DNA of 64,000 nt from Mariniphaga sp. (GCA_025355585.1 JANXZJ010000172.1:1-64000), one strand, 5' to 3'; shown: positions 36,277-45,369, numbered from the stretch's first letter. Notes: generated from the sequence alone by a model not told the origin. Made by a program: numbers and translations.

Positions 36277-38112
36277 ATGAAAATATTAAAAATTAAATTG
36301 TTGATGTTATTAGTGTTGGCATCTTTTGTGATCTCTGCAAAGGAGTACCAAGTATCGGTAAACGGAAGTGATAAAAATGATGGATCTTCAACTAACCCAT
36401 TCAAGACGATCAATTTTGCGGCTCAGCTTGCGATGCCAGGTGATGTAATTACCGTTCATACCGGAACTTATCGTGAGTGGGTCAACCCCGTTCGGGGAGG
36501 AGAAAGTGATACCAAACGGATTATTTATCGGGCTGCTAAAGGCGAAAAAGTGGTCATAACCGGTTCCGAGCCTGTCAAAGGATGGGAAAAGGTCAGCGGA
36601 GATATATGGAAACTGATGCTACCCAATTCATTTTTCGGCAACTTCAATCCTTACAGCGATTTGATCCGTGGTGACTGGTTCGATCCCAAAGGTCGTCAAC
36701 ACCACACAGGCTGTGTATATTTGAACGGTAATTGGATGATCGAAGCCATAAACTTTGACGAGTTAAAGAAACCCACTGACAAGACGCAGTTATGGTTCGG
36801 ACAAGTGGAAAAGGACACAACCACGATCTGGGCACAATTCAAGGGAGTTAACCCGAATACGGAGCAGGTAGAGATCAATGCAAGAAAAGTGGTATTTTAT
36901 CCCAATAAAAACTTCGTCAACTACATTACGGTGAGCGGATTCACGCTGGAAAATGCCGCAACAAACTGGGCACCGCCATCTGCCGAGCAGACCGGAATTG
37001 TCGGTACCAACTGGAGTAAGGGCTGGATCATTGAAAACAACACAGTGCGCAATTCGAAGTGCTCTGGCATTTCGCTGGGCAAATATGGTGACGAATTCGA
37101 CAACACCAACGATGCCGGTGCTGCCGACCCCTATACCGAATGCGTTCGCCGTGCGTTGAAAAACGGGTGGAACAAGGAAACCGTCGGCAGTCACCTCGTT
37201 CGCAACAATCAAATTTACAATTGTGAGCAGACCGGCATTGTCGGAAGTATGGGTTGCTCATTTAGCACCGTAACCGGAAATGATATTCACGACATTTATG
37301 TGCGACGGTTATTTACCGGGGCAGAAATGGGTGGCATCAAATTCCACGGAGCAATTGACGTTAAGATCAGTGGCAACCATATCTATCGGGTGGGAGGCGT
37401 TGCGGGCATCTGGCTCGACTGGATGGCGCAGGGGGCTCAAGTGACCATGAACTTGCTGCATGATAACCAAATAGATATTTTCTGCGAAATGCAACACGGG
37501 CCACTCCTTATCGCCAACAACATCCTATTATCAAAAGAAAGATCATTTCTGATCAACTCAAAGGGTCTTGCCATTGTTCACAACCTGATCCTGGGGCCGA
37601 TCCAAGCTATTAATCTTGACGAACGAAACACCCCATTTCATCAGGCTCATTCGACTGAGATTGCAGGTCTGTTTAATGCCCCTGGCGGTGACCACCGCTT
37701 CTACAATAACCTGTTTGTCTCATCATGCAAGGCTAATGAACTGGATAATTCCATTCTTCAGGTATGGGCGAAGGGCAATGTCTTTACCGAGGGCACACAA
37801 GCATCAAAGTTTGACCGCGAAGTTCTGGTCAAACCTGAATTTGACGCTGGCGTCAGGTTAACAGAGAAACCAAATGGCTGGTATCTTGAATTTGCTGTCG
37901 ATCCCAACTGGACAAAAGAGCAGAAGCGCCAGCTTGTCACTACCGAACTTCTTGGTAAGGCAAGAGTTCCAAGCCTTTCATACGAAAATGCTGACGGTAC
38001 GCCGCTCAAAATAGACACCGATTATTTTGGTAAAAAACGCAATATTGCCAATCCGTTCCCTGGTCCTTTTGAAAATGCAGGTAACGGTACAATCAAGCTG
38101 AAAGTATGGTAA
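36277..38112 (+). CDS. Secreted right-handed parallel beta-helix protein
   Basis: Signal peptide; EYQVSVNGSDKNDGSSTNPFKTINFAAQLAMPGDVITVHTGTYREWV; repeated VRNNQIYNCEQTGIVG / VTGNDIHDIYV / ISGNHIYRVGGVAGIWLD. Confidence 0.88.
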   Translation: MKILKIKLLMLLVLASFVISAKEYQVSVNGSDKNDGSSTNPFKTINFAAQLAMPGDVITVHTGTYREWVNPVRGGESDTKRIIYRAAKGEKVVITGSEPVKGWEKVSGDIWKLMLPNSFFGNFNPYSDLIRGDWFDPKGRQHHTGCVYLNGNWMIEAINFDELKKPTDKTQLWFGQVEKDTTTIWAQFKGVNPNTEQVEINARKVVFYPNKNFVNYITVSGFTLENAATNWAPPSAEQTGIVGTNWSKGWIIENNTVRNSKCSGISLGKYGDEFDNTNDAGAADPYTECVRRALKNGWNKETVGSHLVRNNQIYNCEQTGIVGSMGCSFSTVTGNDIHDIYVRRLFTGAEMGGIKFHGAIDVKISGNHIYRVGGVAGIWLDWMAQGAQVTMNLLHDNQIDIFCEMQHGPLLIANNILLSKERSFLINSKGLAIVHNLILGPIQAINLDERNTPFHQAHSTEIAGLFNAPGGDHRFYNNLFVSSCKANELDNSILQVWAKGNVFTEGTQASKFDREVLVKPEFDAGVRLTEKPNGWYLEFAVDPNWTKEQKRQLVTTELLGKARVPSLSYENADGTPLKIDTDYFGKKRNIANPFPGPFENAGNGTIKLKVW

Positions 38113-38302
38113 TTGATTAGTTATGATATAAATAAAAATAGTATATCTGTTATTTCGAAGAGAAAATCGTAAATCGGTAAACAGGAAGGATGATAATGTT
38201 GGTTCTTCATGGGTCGGCAATATATTAAAGTATGGCAGGATGAATAAATTTTATCTTTGCAATGCCATTACAAAAATTGTTGTGGACTCAAAAAACTACT
38301 AA

Positions 38303-38791
38303 ATGAAAAAATTGAATACATGTCTTAAAGTTTATGCTGTTGTTTTGTTTGCAATGGTATTTGTGTCAGGGTGCAAGAAGACTGCAGAAACTAATTCTTC
38401 TGAAAAAGAAGCTAACCTGATTAATGCGTGGGTGAAAACCATGGTGAATACTAATAATATTGTTGACTCCACCTCTACCGGATTGCATTATATCATCAGT
38501 AAGGTAGGAACAGGTGCTACTGTAACTGCAGGTAATACAGTAACACTTAAATATACCGGGAAGTTTGTGGATGGAACAGTTTTTGATTCTTCGGCAAGTT
38601 TCACTTATGTGCATAAAGCAGCTGATCAGAGAATGATTCCGGGTTTTGAAGAGGGAATTGAGAAATTGAGCAAGGGAGGAAGCGGAATTTTTCTGATCCC
38701 ATCGGCTCAAGCTTATGGTACAGGTGGGTATGCAACAATTCCGGCTTATACACCATTACTATTTACGATAGAAATAATTAACTTTAATTAG
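38303..38791 (+). CDS. FKBP-type peptidyl-prolyl isomerase lipoprotein
   Basis: Lipobox MVFVSGCKK; GNTVTLKYTGKFVDGTVFDSSASF...MIPGFEEGIEKLSKGGSGIFLIPSAQAYG. Confidence 0.92.
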   Translation: MKKLNTCLKVYAVVLFAMVFVSGCKKTAETNSSEKEANLINAWVKTMVNTNNIVDSTSTGLHYIISKVGTGATVTAGNTVTLKYTGKFVDGTVFDSSASFTYVHKAADQRMIPGFEEGIEKLSKGGSGIFLIPSAQAYGTGGYATIPAYTPLLFTIEIINFN

Positions 38792-38857
38792 ATATGACTC
38801 ATTAACAGATTATTAAATTAAAAATTAACTATACATAAAACATAAACAAATAAAACC

Positions 38858-39523
38858 ATGGAAAAGATTCTTGAAAGACTGGCGTATTGTGTTGAGTTTG
38901 GGAAAATTAACCTGGCATCACCTTATCCTCCCGATATGCGCGGACAGGATGGTGCCGATGAATTGACTAAAAAAGCCCTTGAAATGGGCGTTCCACCGAC
39001 TGAAGTTTTGAATAAAGGCCTTGTGATTGGAATGGGAAAAGTCGGAGTTAAATTCCGTGAAAATAAAGTTTTTGTTCCCCAGGTACTGATGAGTGCCAAA
39101 GCGATGAGCTTCGGAATGGCACATCTTAAACCGTTTTTTAATGACGGCTCTGTTGTTCGTAAAGGGAAAATTATTATTGGAACGGTTGAGGGAGACCTTC
39201 ATGATATCGGTAAGAATTTGGTGTCTATGATGGTAGAGGGAAGTGGCTGGGAAGTGATCGACCTTGGGACTGATGTAAAAGCCGAAAAGTTTGTTGAGTC
39301 AGTGAAAGCAAATCCGGGCGCAATCGTTTGCCTTTCAGCATTGCTAACTACAACGATGGTGAATATGGAGAAGATTGGCAAAGCAGTGAAAGAGGCAGTG
39401 CCGGGAACAATAGTTGCTGTTGGTGGAGCTCCTGTAACAAAGGATTTTAGTAATAAAATTGGAATGGATATCTATTCTTCTGATCCACAAGGGCTTATTG
39501 ATCTTCTTGCGAAATTAAATTAA
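38858..39523 (+). CDS. Corrinoid (B12-binding) protein of methyltransferase systems
   Basis: IIIGTVEGDLHDIGKNLVSMMVEGSGWEVIDLGTDV (DxHxxG cobalamin-ligand motif); B12-binding_2-like N-terminal helical cap. Confidence 0.95.
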   Translation: MEKILERLAYCVEFGKINLASPYPPDMRGQDGADELTKKALEMGVPPTEVLNKGLVIGMGKVGVKFRENKVFVPQVLMSAKAMSFGMAHLKPFFNDGSVVRKGKIIIGTVEGDLHDIGKNLVSMMVEGSGWEVIDLGTDVKAEKFVESVKANPGAIVCLSALLTTTMVNMEKIGKAVKEAVPGTIVAVGGAPVTKDFSNKIGMDIYSSDPQGLIDLLAKLN

Positions 39524-39534
39524 TAAAATTCGGC

Positions 39535-40533
39535 ATGACCAAAAAAAAGGTCTTTCAGAATTTATGCAATGGTATTCATTCGTCGGAAAGGACCATCTTT
39601 CGGCCTATTCTGATGCACTTTATTGCCCGGTATGCCGGTGGTAATTATGCAAAATTTGCATCTGATTACCGTTTTCTGGTCGAAGCCAATCTTCGTGCTC
39701 TCGAAGACTTTGATATTGATATGGTTGGGTTAATCTCAGACCCCTACCGCGAAACAAGTGCTTTCGGAGCTAAGATTGAGTTCATACCTGAAGGGGTTCC
39801 AAGATGCCTGAATCTCATAATCAAAAACGAGGAGGATATCCGTAATCTCAAGATACCTGATGTTTATAAATGCGAGCGGACACTCGACAGAATTCGAGGT
39901 GCAGAGTTGTTGTCGAAGCGGACAAATGGCAATGTTCCCATTATTGGCTGGATTGAAGGACCTTTGGCAGAAGCGTGTGATCTTGCAGGTATTGAGCAAA
40001 TTATGATGATGCTGATGATGGATCCCGATGTTACAAATCTCCTGTTGGATAAATGTATGCTTACGGCGAAGGATTTTGCCAAAGCACAGATTGAAGCCGG
40101 ATGTGATGTAATCGGAATGGGTGACGCAATTTGTTCCCAAATCGATCCGGTTACTTACGATGTATTTGTAAAAGAGCGTCATCGCGAAATCATCAATTTT
40201 ATTCATGCTTGTGGAGCAAAGGTTAAAATGCACATTTGCGGCGATATTACCCATTTACTCCCTTCATTAAAAGATCTTGGAATTGATATTTTAGACATCG
40301 ACTGGCAGATTGATCCTCAGCATGCATTTGAAGTGATGGGGCCGGATGTTATTCGTTGCGGAAATATTGATCCGCGCTTTGTGATGGATAGAACGCCAAA
40401 TGAAATTTTTATGACTTGTAAGCTATTGTGCGATAAAGAGAAAGGCCATAAGTTTATATTGTCTGCAGGTTGCGAAATAATTGTGACCACACCTCATGAG
40501 AATTTGATGGCGATGCGAAAAGCAAGTCTCTAA
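39535..40533 (+). CDS. Uroporphyrinogen-decarboxylase-family corrinoid methyltransferase (MtaA/MtbA-like)
   Basis: EAGCDVIGMGDAICSQIDPVTYDVFV...KMHICGDITHLLPSL...LSAGCEIIVTTPHENLMAM; retains HxC...C zinc-type motif. Confidence 0.9.
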   Translation: MTKKKVFQNLCNGIHSSERTIFRPILMHFIARYAGGNYAKFASDYRFLVEANLRALEDFDIDMVGLISDPYRETSAFGAKIEFIPEGVPRCLNLIIKNEEDIRNLKIPDVYKCERTLDRIRGAELLSKRTNGNVPIIGWIEGPLAEACDLAGIEQIMMMLMMDPDVTNLLLDKCMLTAKDFAKAQIEAGCDVIGMGDAICSQIDPVTYDVFVKERHREIINFIHACGAKVKMHICGDITHLLPSLKDLGIDILDIDWQIDPQHAFEVMGPDVIRCGNIDPRFVMDRTPNEIFMTCKLLCDKEKGHKFILSAGCEIIVTTPHENLMAMRKASL

Positions 40534-40547
40534 TTGAAATTATTATC

Positions 40548-42167
40548 ATGACAGGAAAAGAGAGGATCCGGAAGACTTTTAAACTTGAACAAACTGATTC
40601 GATTCCATGGGTGCCATTTGTTGGTGTTCATGCAGCCAGCCTGATAGGAGTTAATGCCACCGAATTTCTTCATTTGTCGGATTATATTGTCAAAGGGATT
40701 TCCAAGGCCGTTGAATTGTACCAACCTGATGGGATACCTGTATTATTTGATTTACAACTTGAAGCAGAACTCCTTGGATGTAAGTTAAATTGGGCTGAAG
40801 AGAATCCTCCTGCCGTCATTTCGCATCCTTTATTGGAAGGGAAAACCATTGATGATCTGTTGGTTCCTGAGAAACACCAAGGCCGCTTGCCAATTGTGCT
40901 TGATGCTACACAACAATTAAGAGCTAAATATCCCGATCTGGCACTCTATGGGCTCATAGCTGGACCATTCACATTGGCGCTTCATCTGTTGGGAACTGAT
41001 ATCTTTATGAAACTCTTCGAAGAACCGGAATATGTTTCAAAACTGTTTGCATTTTGCGAAAAGGTTGCGAAGAGAATGGCCGATTATTACATCGAAGCAG
41101 GATGCGATGTAATTGCAGTTGTTGATCCGATGACCAGCCAAATTGATCCTGTCACTTTTGAAACGTTCGTCTCACCTCCAATGACCGAAATTTTCCGGCA
41201 CATCAAAGAAAAAGGGGCGCTTAGCTCATTCTTCGTTTGCGGACATGCACAGCAGAACATCGAGGTAATGTGCGGATGTAAGCCAGACAATATCAGCATT
41301 GACGAAAATATCCCGCTCGATTATGTGAAAGATATTGCGCTTAGACACAACATCAGTTTTGGAGGAAATCTTCAGTTGACGGTTGTATTATTGATGGGGA
41401 GCCCGGAAGATGCAGCTTTTAATGCACTCGACTGCATTGATTTGGGTGGTGACCGGGGGTTTATTCTGGCTCCCGGTTGTGATCTTCCAATGGCAACTCC
41501 GTCAGAGAACCTGATTGCAGTAACCAGATTGGTTAAAGATCCATATGAACAACAGATTGTCAGAGCAATGACGCGGAATAGCGATAGTCTTAAGTTGTTG
41601 AATATGAAAGACTATGGTCAAAGTGATAAAGTGATTGTCGATATTATTACGCTTGACTCCGAATCGTGTGCTCCCTGTCAATACATGGTTGAAGCGGTGA
41701 AGAAAATAGCGCCACATTTTGAAGGGATCGTGGAATGGCGTGAACATGCGATTAAACAGATGGACGGAGTCACATTTATGGCATCGCTGATGGTTAAGAA
41801 TATTCCAACAATCTGCATCGATGGTAAAATCTCGTTTGTGAGTCAGATACCACCTAAAAATGAGCTGATTGCTGCAATCCAAAAGAGGATCAATGAAAAA
41901 ATAAAACTGAAGATTCAGGCGAAAAAGGGTGAGTTTATTGTCTTTTGCAAGGACGAAGACGAAATCAATATCATGAAAACCCGGATCAATACCGCCTTCT
42001 TACAGACAGGTAAGAGTATCGATGTCAAGTATGTTACAGATCCGGAAAAGCTTATAAAATATGGTATTTCACAAACTCCGACTGTAATTCTGAAGAAATA
42101 CACCATTAAATCACAGGGAAAAGTGCCATCAGTTGATGTAATTACAGAATGGCTGAAAGAATTTTGA
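40548..42167 (+). CDS. Uroporphyrinogen-decarboxylase-family methyltransferase fused to C-terminal thioredoxin-like region
   Basis: UroD part MTGKERIRKTFKLEQTDSIPWVPFVGVHAASLIG...PGCDLPMATPSENLIAV, then IITLDSESCAPCQYMVEAVKKIAPHFEGIVEWREHAIKQMDGVTFMASLMVKNIPTICIDGK (CxxC + cis-Pro-like NIPT). Confidence 0.88.
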   Translation: MTGKERIRKTFKLEQTDSIPWVPFVGVHAASLIGVNATEFLHLSDYIVKGISKAVELYQPDGIPVLFDLQLEAELLGCKLNWAEENPPAVISHPLLEGKTIDDLLVPEKHQGRLPIVLDATQQLRAKYPDLALYGLIAGPFTLALHLLGTDIFMKLFEEPEYVSKLFAFCEKVAKRMADYYIEAGCDVIAVVDPMTSQIDPVTFETFVSPPMTEIFRHIKEKGALSSFFVCGHAQQNIEVMCGCKPDNISIDENIPLDYVKDIALRHNISFGGNLQLTVVLLMGSPEDAAFNALDCIDLGGDRGFILAPGCDLPMATPSENLIAVTRLVKDPYEQQIVRAMTRNSDSLKLLNMKDYGQSDKVIVDIITLDSESCAPCQYMVEAVKKIAPHFEGIVEWREHAIKQMDGVTFMASLMVKNIPTICIDGKISFVSQIPPKNELIAAIQKRINEKIKLKIQAKKGEFIVFCKDEDEINIMKTRINTAFLQTGKSIDVKYVTDPEKLIKYGISQTPTVILKKYTIKSQGKVPSVDVITEWLKEF

Positions 42168-42188
42168 TGTTTTAAAATTTATCTTAAA

Positions 42189-43070
42189 ATGGGAAAAATC
42201 ACGGATCGCATTAAGCAGGGAAAAATTCTGGTTTCTGATGGAGCATGGGGAACTTTTTTGCATGCAAAAGGTTTAAAACCGGGTCAATGTCCCGAACTCT
42301 GGAATATTGAACATTCTGACGAAGTTTTTGATATCGCCAAAAGCTATATCGATGCTGGTGCTGATATGGTTGAAACAAATAGTTTTGGAGGAAGTAGTTT
42401 TAAATTAATCCATTATGGATTAGCTGATCGTGCTTCGGAGTTAAACCAGGCTGCTGCGGCCATATCGCGAAAAGCTGCTGGTGACAAATTTGTTTTAGGT
42501 TCTGTTGGGCCTACCGGGAAAATATTGATGATGGGTGAAGTAACTCCAGAGGAGGTTTACGAATCGTTTAAAGAACAGGTTATTGCATTGGAAAAAGGTG
42601 GAGCCGATGCCATCATTATTGAGACTTTTACGGATATCGACGAAGCTCGTCTGGCGATCAGGGCAGCTAAAGAAAACACAACACGGGAAGTGATATGCAC
42701 GATGACTTTTGAAAGGACGGTTGACGGCGCATACCGTTCGATGATGGGAGTCTCTCCAACTGAAATGATGCTGGAACTTGTTCCTGAAGGGGTTGATATT
42801 ATTGGTGCAAACTGTGGCAACGGAATTGAAGGGATGATTCAGATTGTGAAAGAGATCCGGTTATGCAATGCTGTAATTCCTGTTCTTGTTCATGCCAATG
42901 CTGGCATGCCAGTATATGATGATGGCAAGACTGTTTTTCCTGAAACTCCTATACAAACAGCAAGTTACGTAAAAGCGATAATTGATGCCGGCGTTAATAT
43001 TATTGGCGGATGCTGTGGGACAACACCCGAGCATATCCGTCAGATAGCTCGGGTTGCCAGGGAATTGTAA
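42189..43070 (+). CDS. Homocysteine S-methyltransferase-family protein (MetH N-terminal-domain-like)
   Basis: ILVSDGAWGTFLHAKGLKPGQCPELWN...DMVETNSFGGSSFKL...GANCGNGIEGM...GGCCGTTPEHIRQIA (zinc Cys motifs). Confidence 0.95.
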   Translation: MGKITDRIKQGKILVSDGAWGTFLHAKGLKPGQCPELWNIEHSDEVFDIAKSYIDAGADMVETNSFGGSSFKLIHYGLADRASELNQAAAAISRKAAGDKFVLGSVGPTGKILMMGEVTPEEVYESFKEQVIALEKGGADAIIIETFTDIDEARLAIRAAKENTTREVICTMTFERTVDGAYRSMMGVSPTEMMLELVPEGVDIIGANCGNGIEGMIQIVKEIRLCNAVIPVLVHANAGMPVYDDGKTVFPETPIQTASYVKAIIDAGVNIIGGCCGTTPEHIRQIARVAREL

Positions 43071-43079
43071 CCGATCAGC

Positions 43080-43994
43080 ATGAAAAAAATCCCTTTTTAT
43101 CTGGTGACTGGTTTTCTGGGTAGCGGAAAAACAACGCTCATCAAGCAATTTATCGGGCGCTATGCTGATTCAAAAAAGATTGCGATCATTCAGAACGAAT
43201 ATGCAGAAGTGAACATAGACAGCCGCGAACTGAAACAAACCGGCAAGTCATTTGAGTTGCTCGAAATGAATAATGGCTCCGTTTTTTGTGTCTGTTTATT
43301 GGGAAGTTTTGTTCATTCATTGGCTGATTTTATACATCAGCATCAACCCGATCAGGTTATTTTGGAAGCTTCCGGACTTTCTGATCCAATCACGATCAGT
43401 CAGATAATTTCTTCCTCAGCTTTGGGCAATTTGATTTGGTTGGCGCATTCTTACACAATAGTCGATGCGTTGAATTTTCAGAAAACGATTGAAAGGGTAG
43501 GACGTAATACACACCAGATTCGTGTTGCAGATACAATTGTGTTGAATAAGTGTGATCTGGCAGTTAAATTACTTTCGGAAATCCGAAGCAAATTATTAAT
43601 TATTAACCCTTTTGCAAAGATAGTCGAAACATCCTATTGCAAAATTGAGTTTCTACAGGATTCAGTTTTTCATCTGCCAATTTCCTTAATAGGAAAAAAT
43701 CAGAATGAAAGCGCCGGAAGACCCGATGTTGGTTCAGCTGTAATAAAATGTACGAAGGCGGTTTCGGCTGAAAATCTGGATCATTTTATTCGGAAATATA
43801 GTTTAATTACCTATCGCATTAAGGGATATGTCGATACGGTGAACGGTCCCGTGGCTGTTCATACAAGTTTTGAGCACATTGAAATTAAACCAGTTCCTGA
43901 TAATCCTTATCATACAGAGGTGGTAATTATTGGACCAGAAATTGATCAAAAAGTTTTACAACTCGAATTCGAAAATTTATGCAACCAGAACTGA
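43080..43994 (+). CDS. CobW/COG0523-family GTP-binding protein
   Basis: FYLVTGFLGSGKTTLIKQFI Walker A; IIQNEYAEVNIDS; LEMNNGSVFCVCLLGSF; VILEASGLSDP; VLNKCDL. Confidence 0.92.
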   Translation: MKKIPFYLVTGFLGSGKTTLIKQFIGRYADSKKIAIIQNEYAEVNIDSRELKQTGKSFELLEMNNGSVFCVCLLGSFVHSLADFIHQHQPDQVILEASGLSDPITISQIISSSALGNLIWLAHSYTIVDALNFQKTIERVGRNTHQIRVADTIVLNKCDLAVKLLSEIRSKLLIINPFAKIVETSYCKIEFLQDSVFHLPISLIGKNQNESAGRPDVGSAVIKCTKAVSAENLDHFIRKYSLITYRIKGYVDTVNGPVAVHTSFEHIEIKPVPDNPYHTEVVIIGPEIDQKVLQLEFENLCNQN

Positions 43995-44686
43995 AAATTT
44001 ATTCTTACTCGTTTAATGAGCTGGATATCAATATCGGACTAATTGAAGAGGCAATGGGTTATGGTCGTGGTCAATCGCCCGAACCTTTTCCTGATATGAT
44101 TGCCCATGCACTTGGGCAATGTGACCAGTTATGTAATATTCAAGGTAGTTTGTTAGTATCGGGGAATTTTTCAGTAGATAAAACCGGGAGTTTTCTTATT
44201 GAAGGAGTCACCTTTAATGTGGGAAAGAAAATAGCCCGGCAACTGCGAAATGCAGACGGTGGAGCCCTTTTTATATGCACGGCAGGTGCGGGAATTGGTG
44301 AGCGAAGCAAAGAACTCATGGCAGCAGGTGATCTTATTGAAGGATATATTCTTGATGTGATTGGTTCTGTGACTGTTGAAGCTGCAATCGACAAAATTCA
44401 GAATAGTTTTGAATCTGAATTAAATAAATTTGGAAATAAAATAGCCAACCGATACAGTCCTGGTTATTGTGGATGGGCTCTAAGTGAACAGAAACAATTT
44501 TTCGCCCTGTTTCCTGAAAATCAATGTGGAATTAAACTGTCTGATTCGTGTTTGATGGATCCGATTAAATCGGTCAGTGGAGTTATTGGATTTGGCACAA
44601 ATGTTAAAAAAACAGCCTACGAATGTCAGATGTGTGAACTTGAAACTTGCATTTACAGAAAGATCAGGTTGGCTAAAGCCAAGTAA
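43979..44686 (+). CDS. Stand-alone MetH activation-domain-like protein (B12 reactivation)
   Basis: NRYSPGYCGWALSEQKQFFALFPENQCGIKLSDSCLMDPIKSVSGVIGFG (MetH activation-domain signature), C-terminal CQMCELETC. Confidence 0.88.
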   Translation: MQPELKIYSYSFNELDINIGLIEEAMGYGRGQSPEPFPDMIAHALGQCDQLCNIQGSLLVSGNFSVDKTGSFLIEGVTFNVGKKIARQLRNADGGALFICTAGAGIGERSKELMAAGDLIEGYILDVIGSVTVEAAIDKIQNSFESELNKFGNKIANRYSPGYCGWALSEQKQFFALFPENQCGIKLSDSCLMDPIKSVSGVIGFGTNVKKTAYECQMCELETCIYRKIRLAKAK

Positions 44687-44692
44687 ATCAGA

Positions 44693-45331
44693 TTAATTTG
44701 TATAATTTAAAATTACAATATAATGGCATAGGCTTCCCAGTAATACAAAAACATGAAATATGGCATGGTTATACTTCATTGATTTCCGCTGATAAAGAAG
44801 AGCCCCGATTGTATAAAATATTCCGCCAGCCAGCAACCAAAGCAGTCCTTCTGCAACCATACTGTTTATTAAAGGTTTAATTGCGATGACAACCACCCAA
44901 CCCATTAAAACATAGGTGGCTGTTGAAAATTTTGAATAGCGGCCAATAAAGAAGAATTTCAATATGATTCCGATAATGGCCAGGATCCATACAGTGCATA
45001 AAATGGCCAGACCCCAGCTTCCTTTCATTGTGAGCAATGCGATTGGCGTATATGTTCCGGCAATTAAAACATATATCGCAGAATGGTCAAAAATATTCAA
45101 TCGATTTTTCAATTTAGGAACCTTTGCTGAATGGTAAAGCGTTGAGGCAAGATAAAGAGTCAGTAAACCAATACAATAAATACAATAACTGATAAATTTT
45201 AAATGAATTCCTTCCCGAAGACCTTGGCTTAACAATAAAATCGAACCGAACATAGCAAGTATAAAACCAAATCCATGAGTGATCACATTTAATCGTTCTT
45301 CAGCTGGAGTGTAATATTTTTCTGTTGACAT
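44693..45331 (-). CDS. Hemolysin III / PAQR-family membrane protein
   Basis: YTPAEERLNVITHGFGFILAMFGSILL...STLYHSAKVPKLKNRLNIFDHSAIYVLIAGTYTPIALLTMKGSWG. Confidence 0.95.
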   Translation of the reverse strand: MSTEKYYTPAEERLNVITHGFGFILAMFGSILLLSQGLREGIHLKFISYCIYCIGLLTLYLASTLYHSAKVPKLKNRLNIFDHSAIYVLIAGTYTPIALLTMKGSWGLAILCTVWILAIIGIILKFFFIGRYSKFSTATYVLMGWVVVIAIKPLINSMVAEGLLWLLAGGIFYTIGALLYQRKSMKYNHAIFHVFVLLGSLCHYIVILNYTN

Positions 45332-45369
45332 ACTATCTGCAGTTATTTAAGATTATGATAGAATAAGTT

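Noticed and set aside
36644-37261. Several minus-strand ORFs opposite the beta-helix gene
   Set aside because: Antisense to a well-supported secreted beta-helix CDS; compositionally unlike proteins.
38519-38550. TACTGTA...TACAGTA occurrence inside the FKBP gene as a second GntR site
   Set aside because: It lies within well-conserved coding sequence (ATVTAGNTVTLKY) and has a different spacing from the promoter motif; probably coincidental.
38113-38857. Possible cobalamin riboswitch upstream of the corrinoid genes
   Set aside because: Read the intergenic regions 38113-38302 and 38792-38857; no B12-box-like GCCACTG element or adequate structured leader was seen. A covariance-model scan would be needed to exclude it fully.
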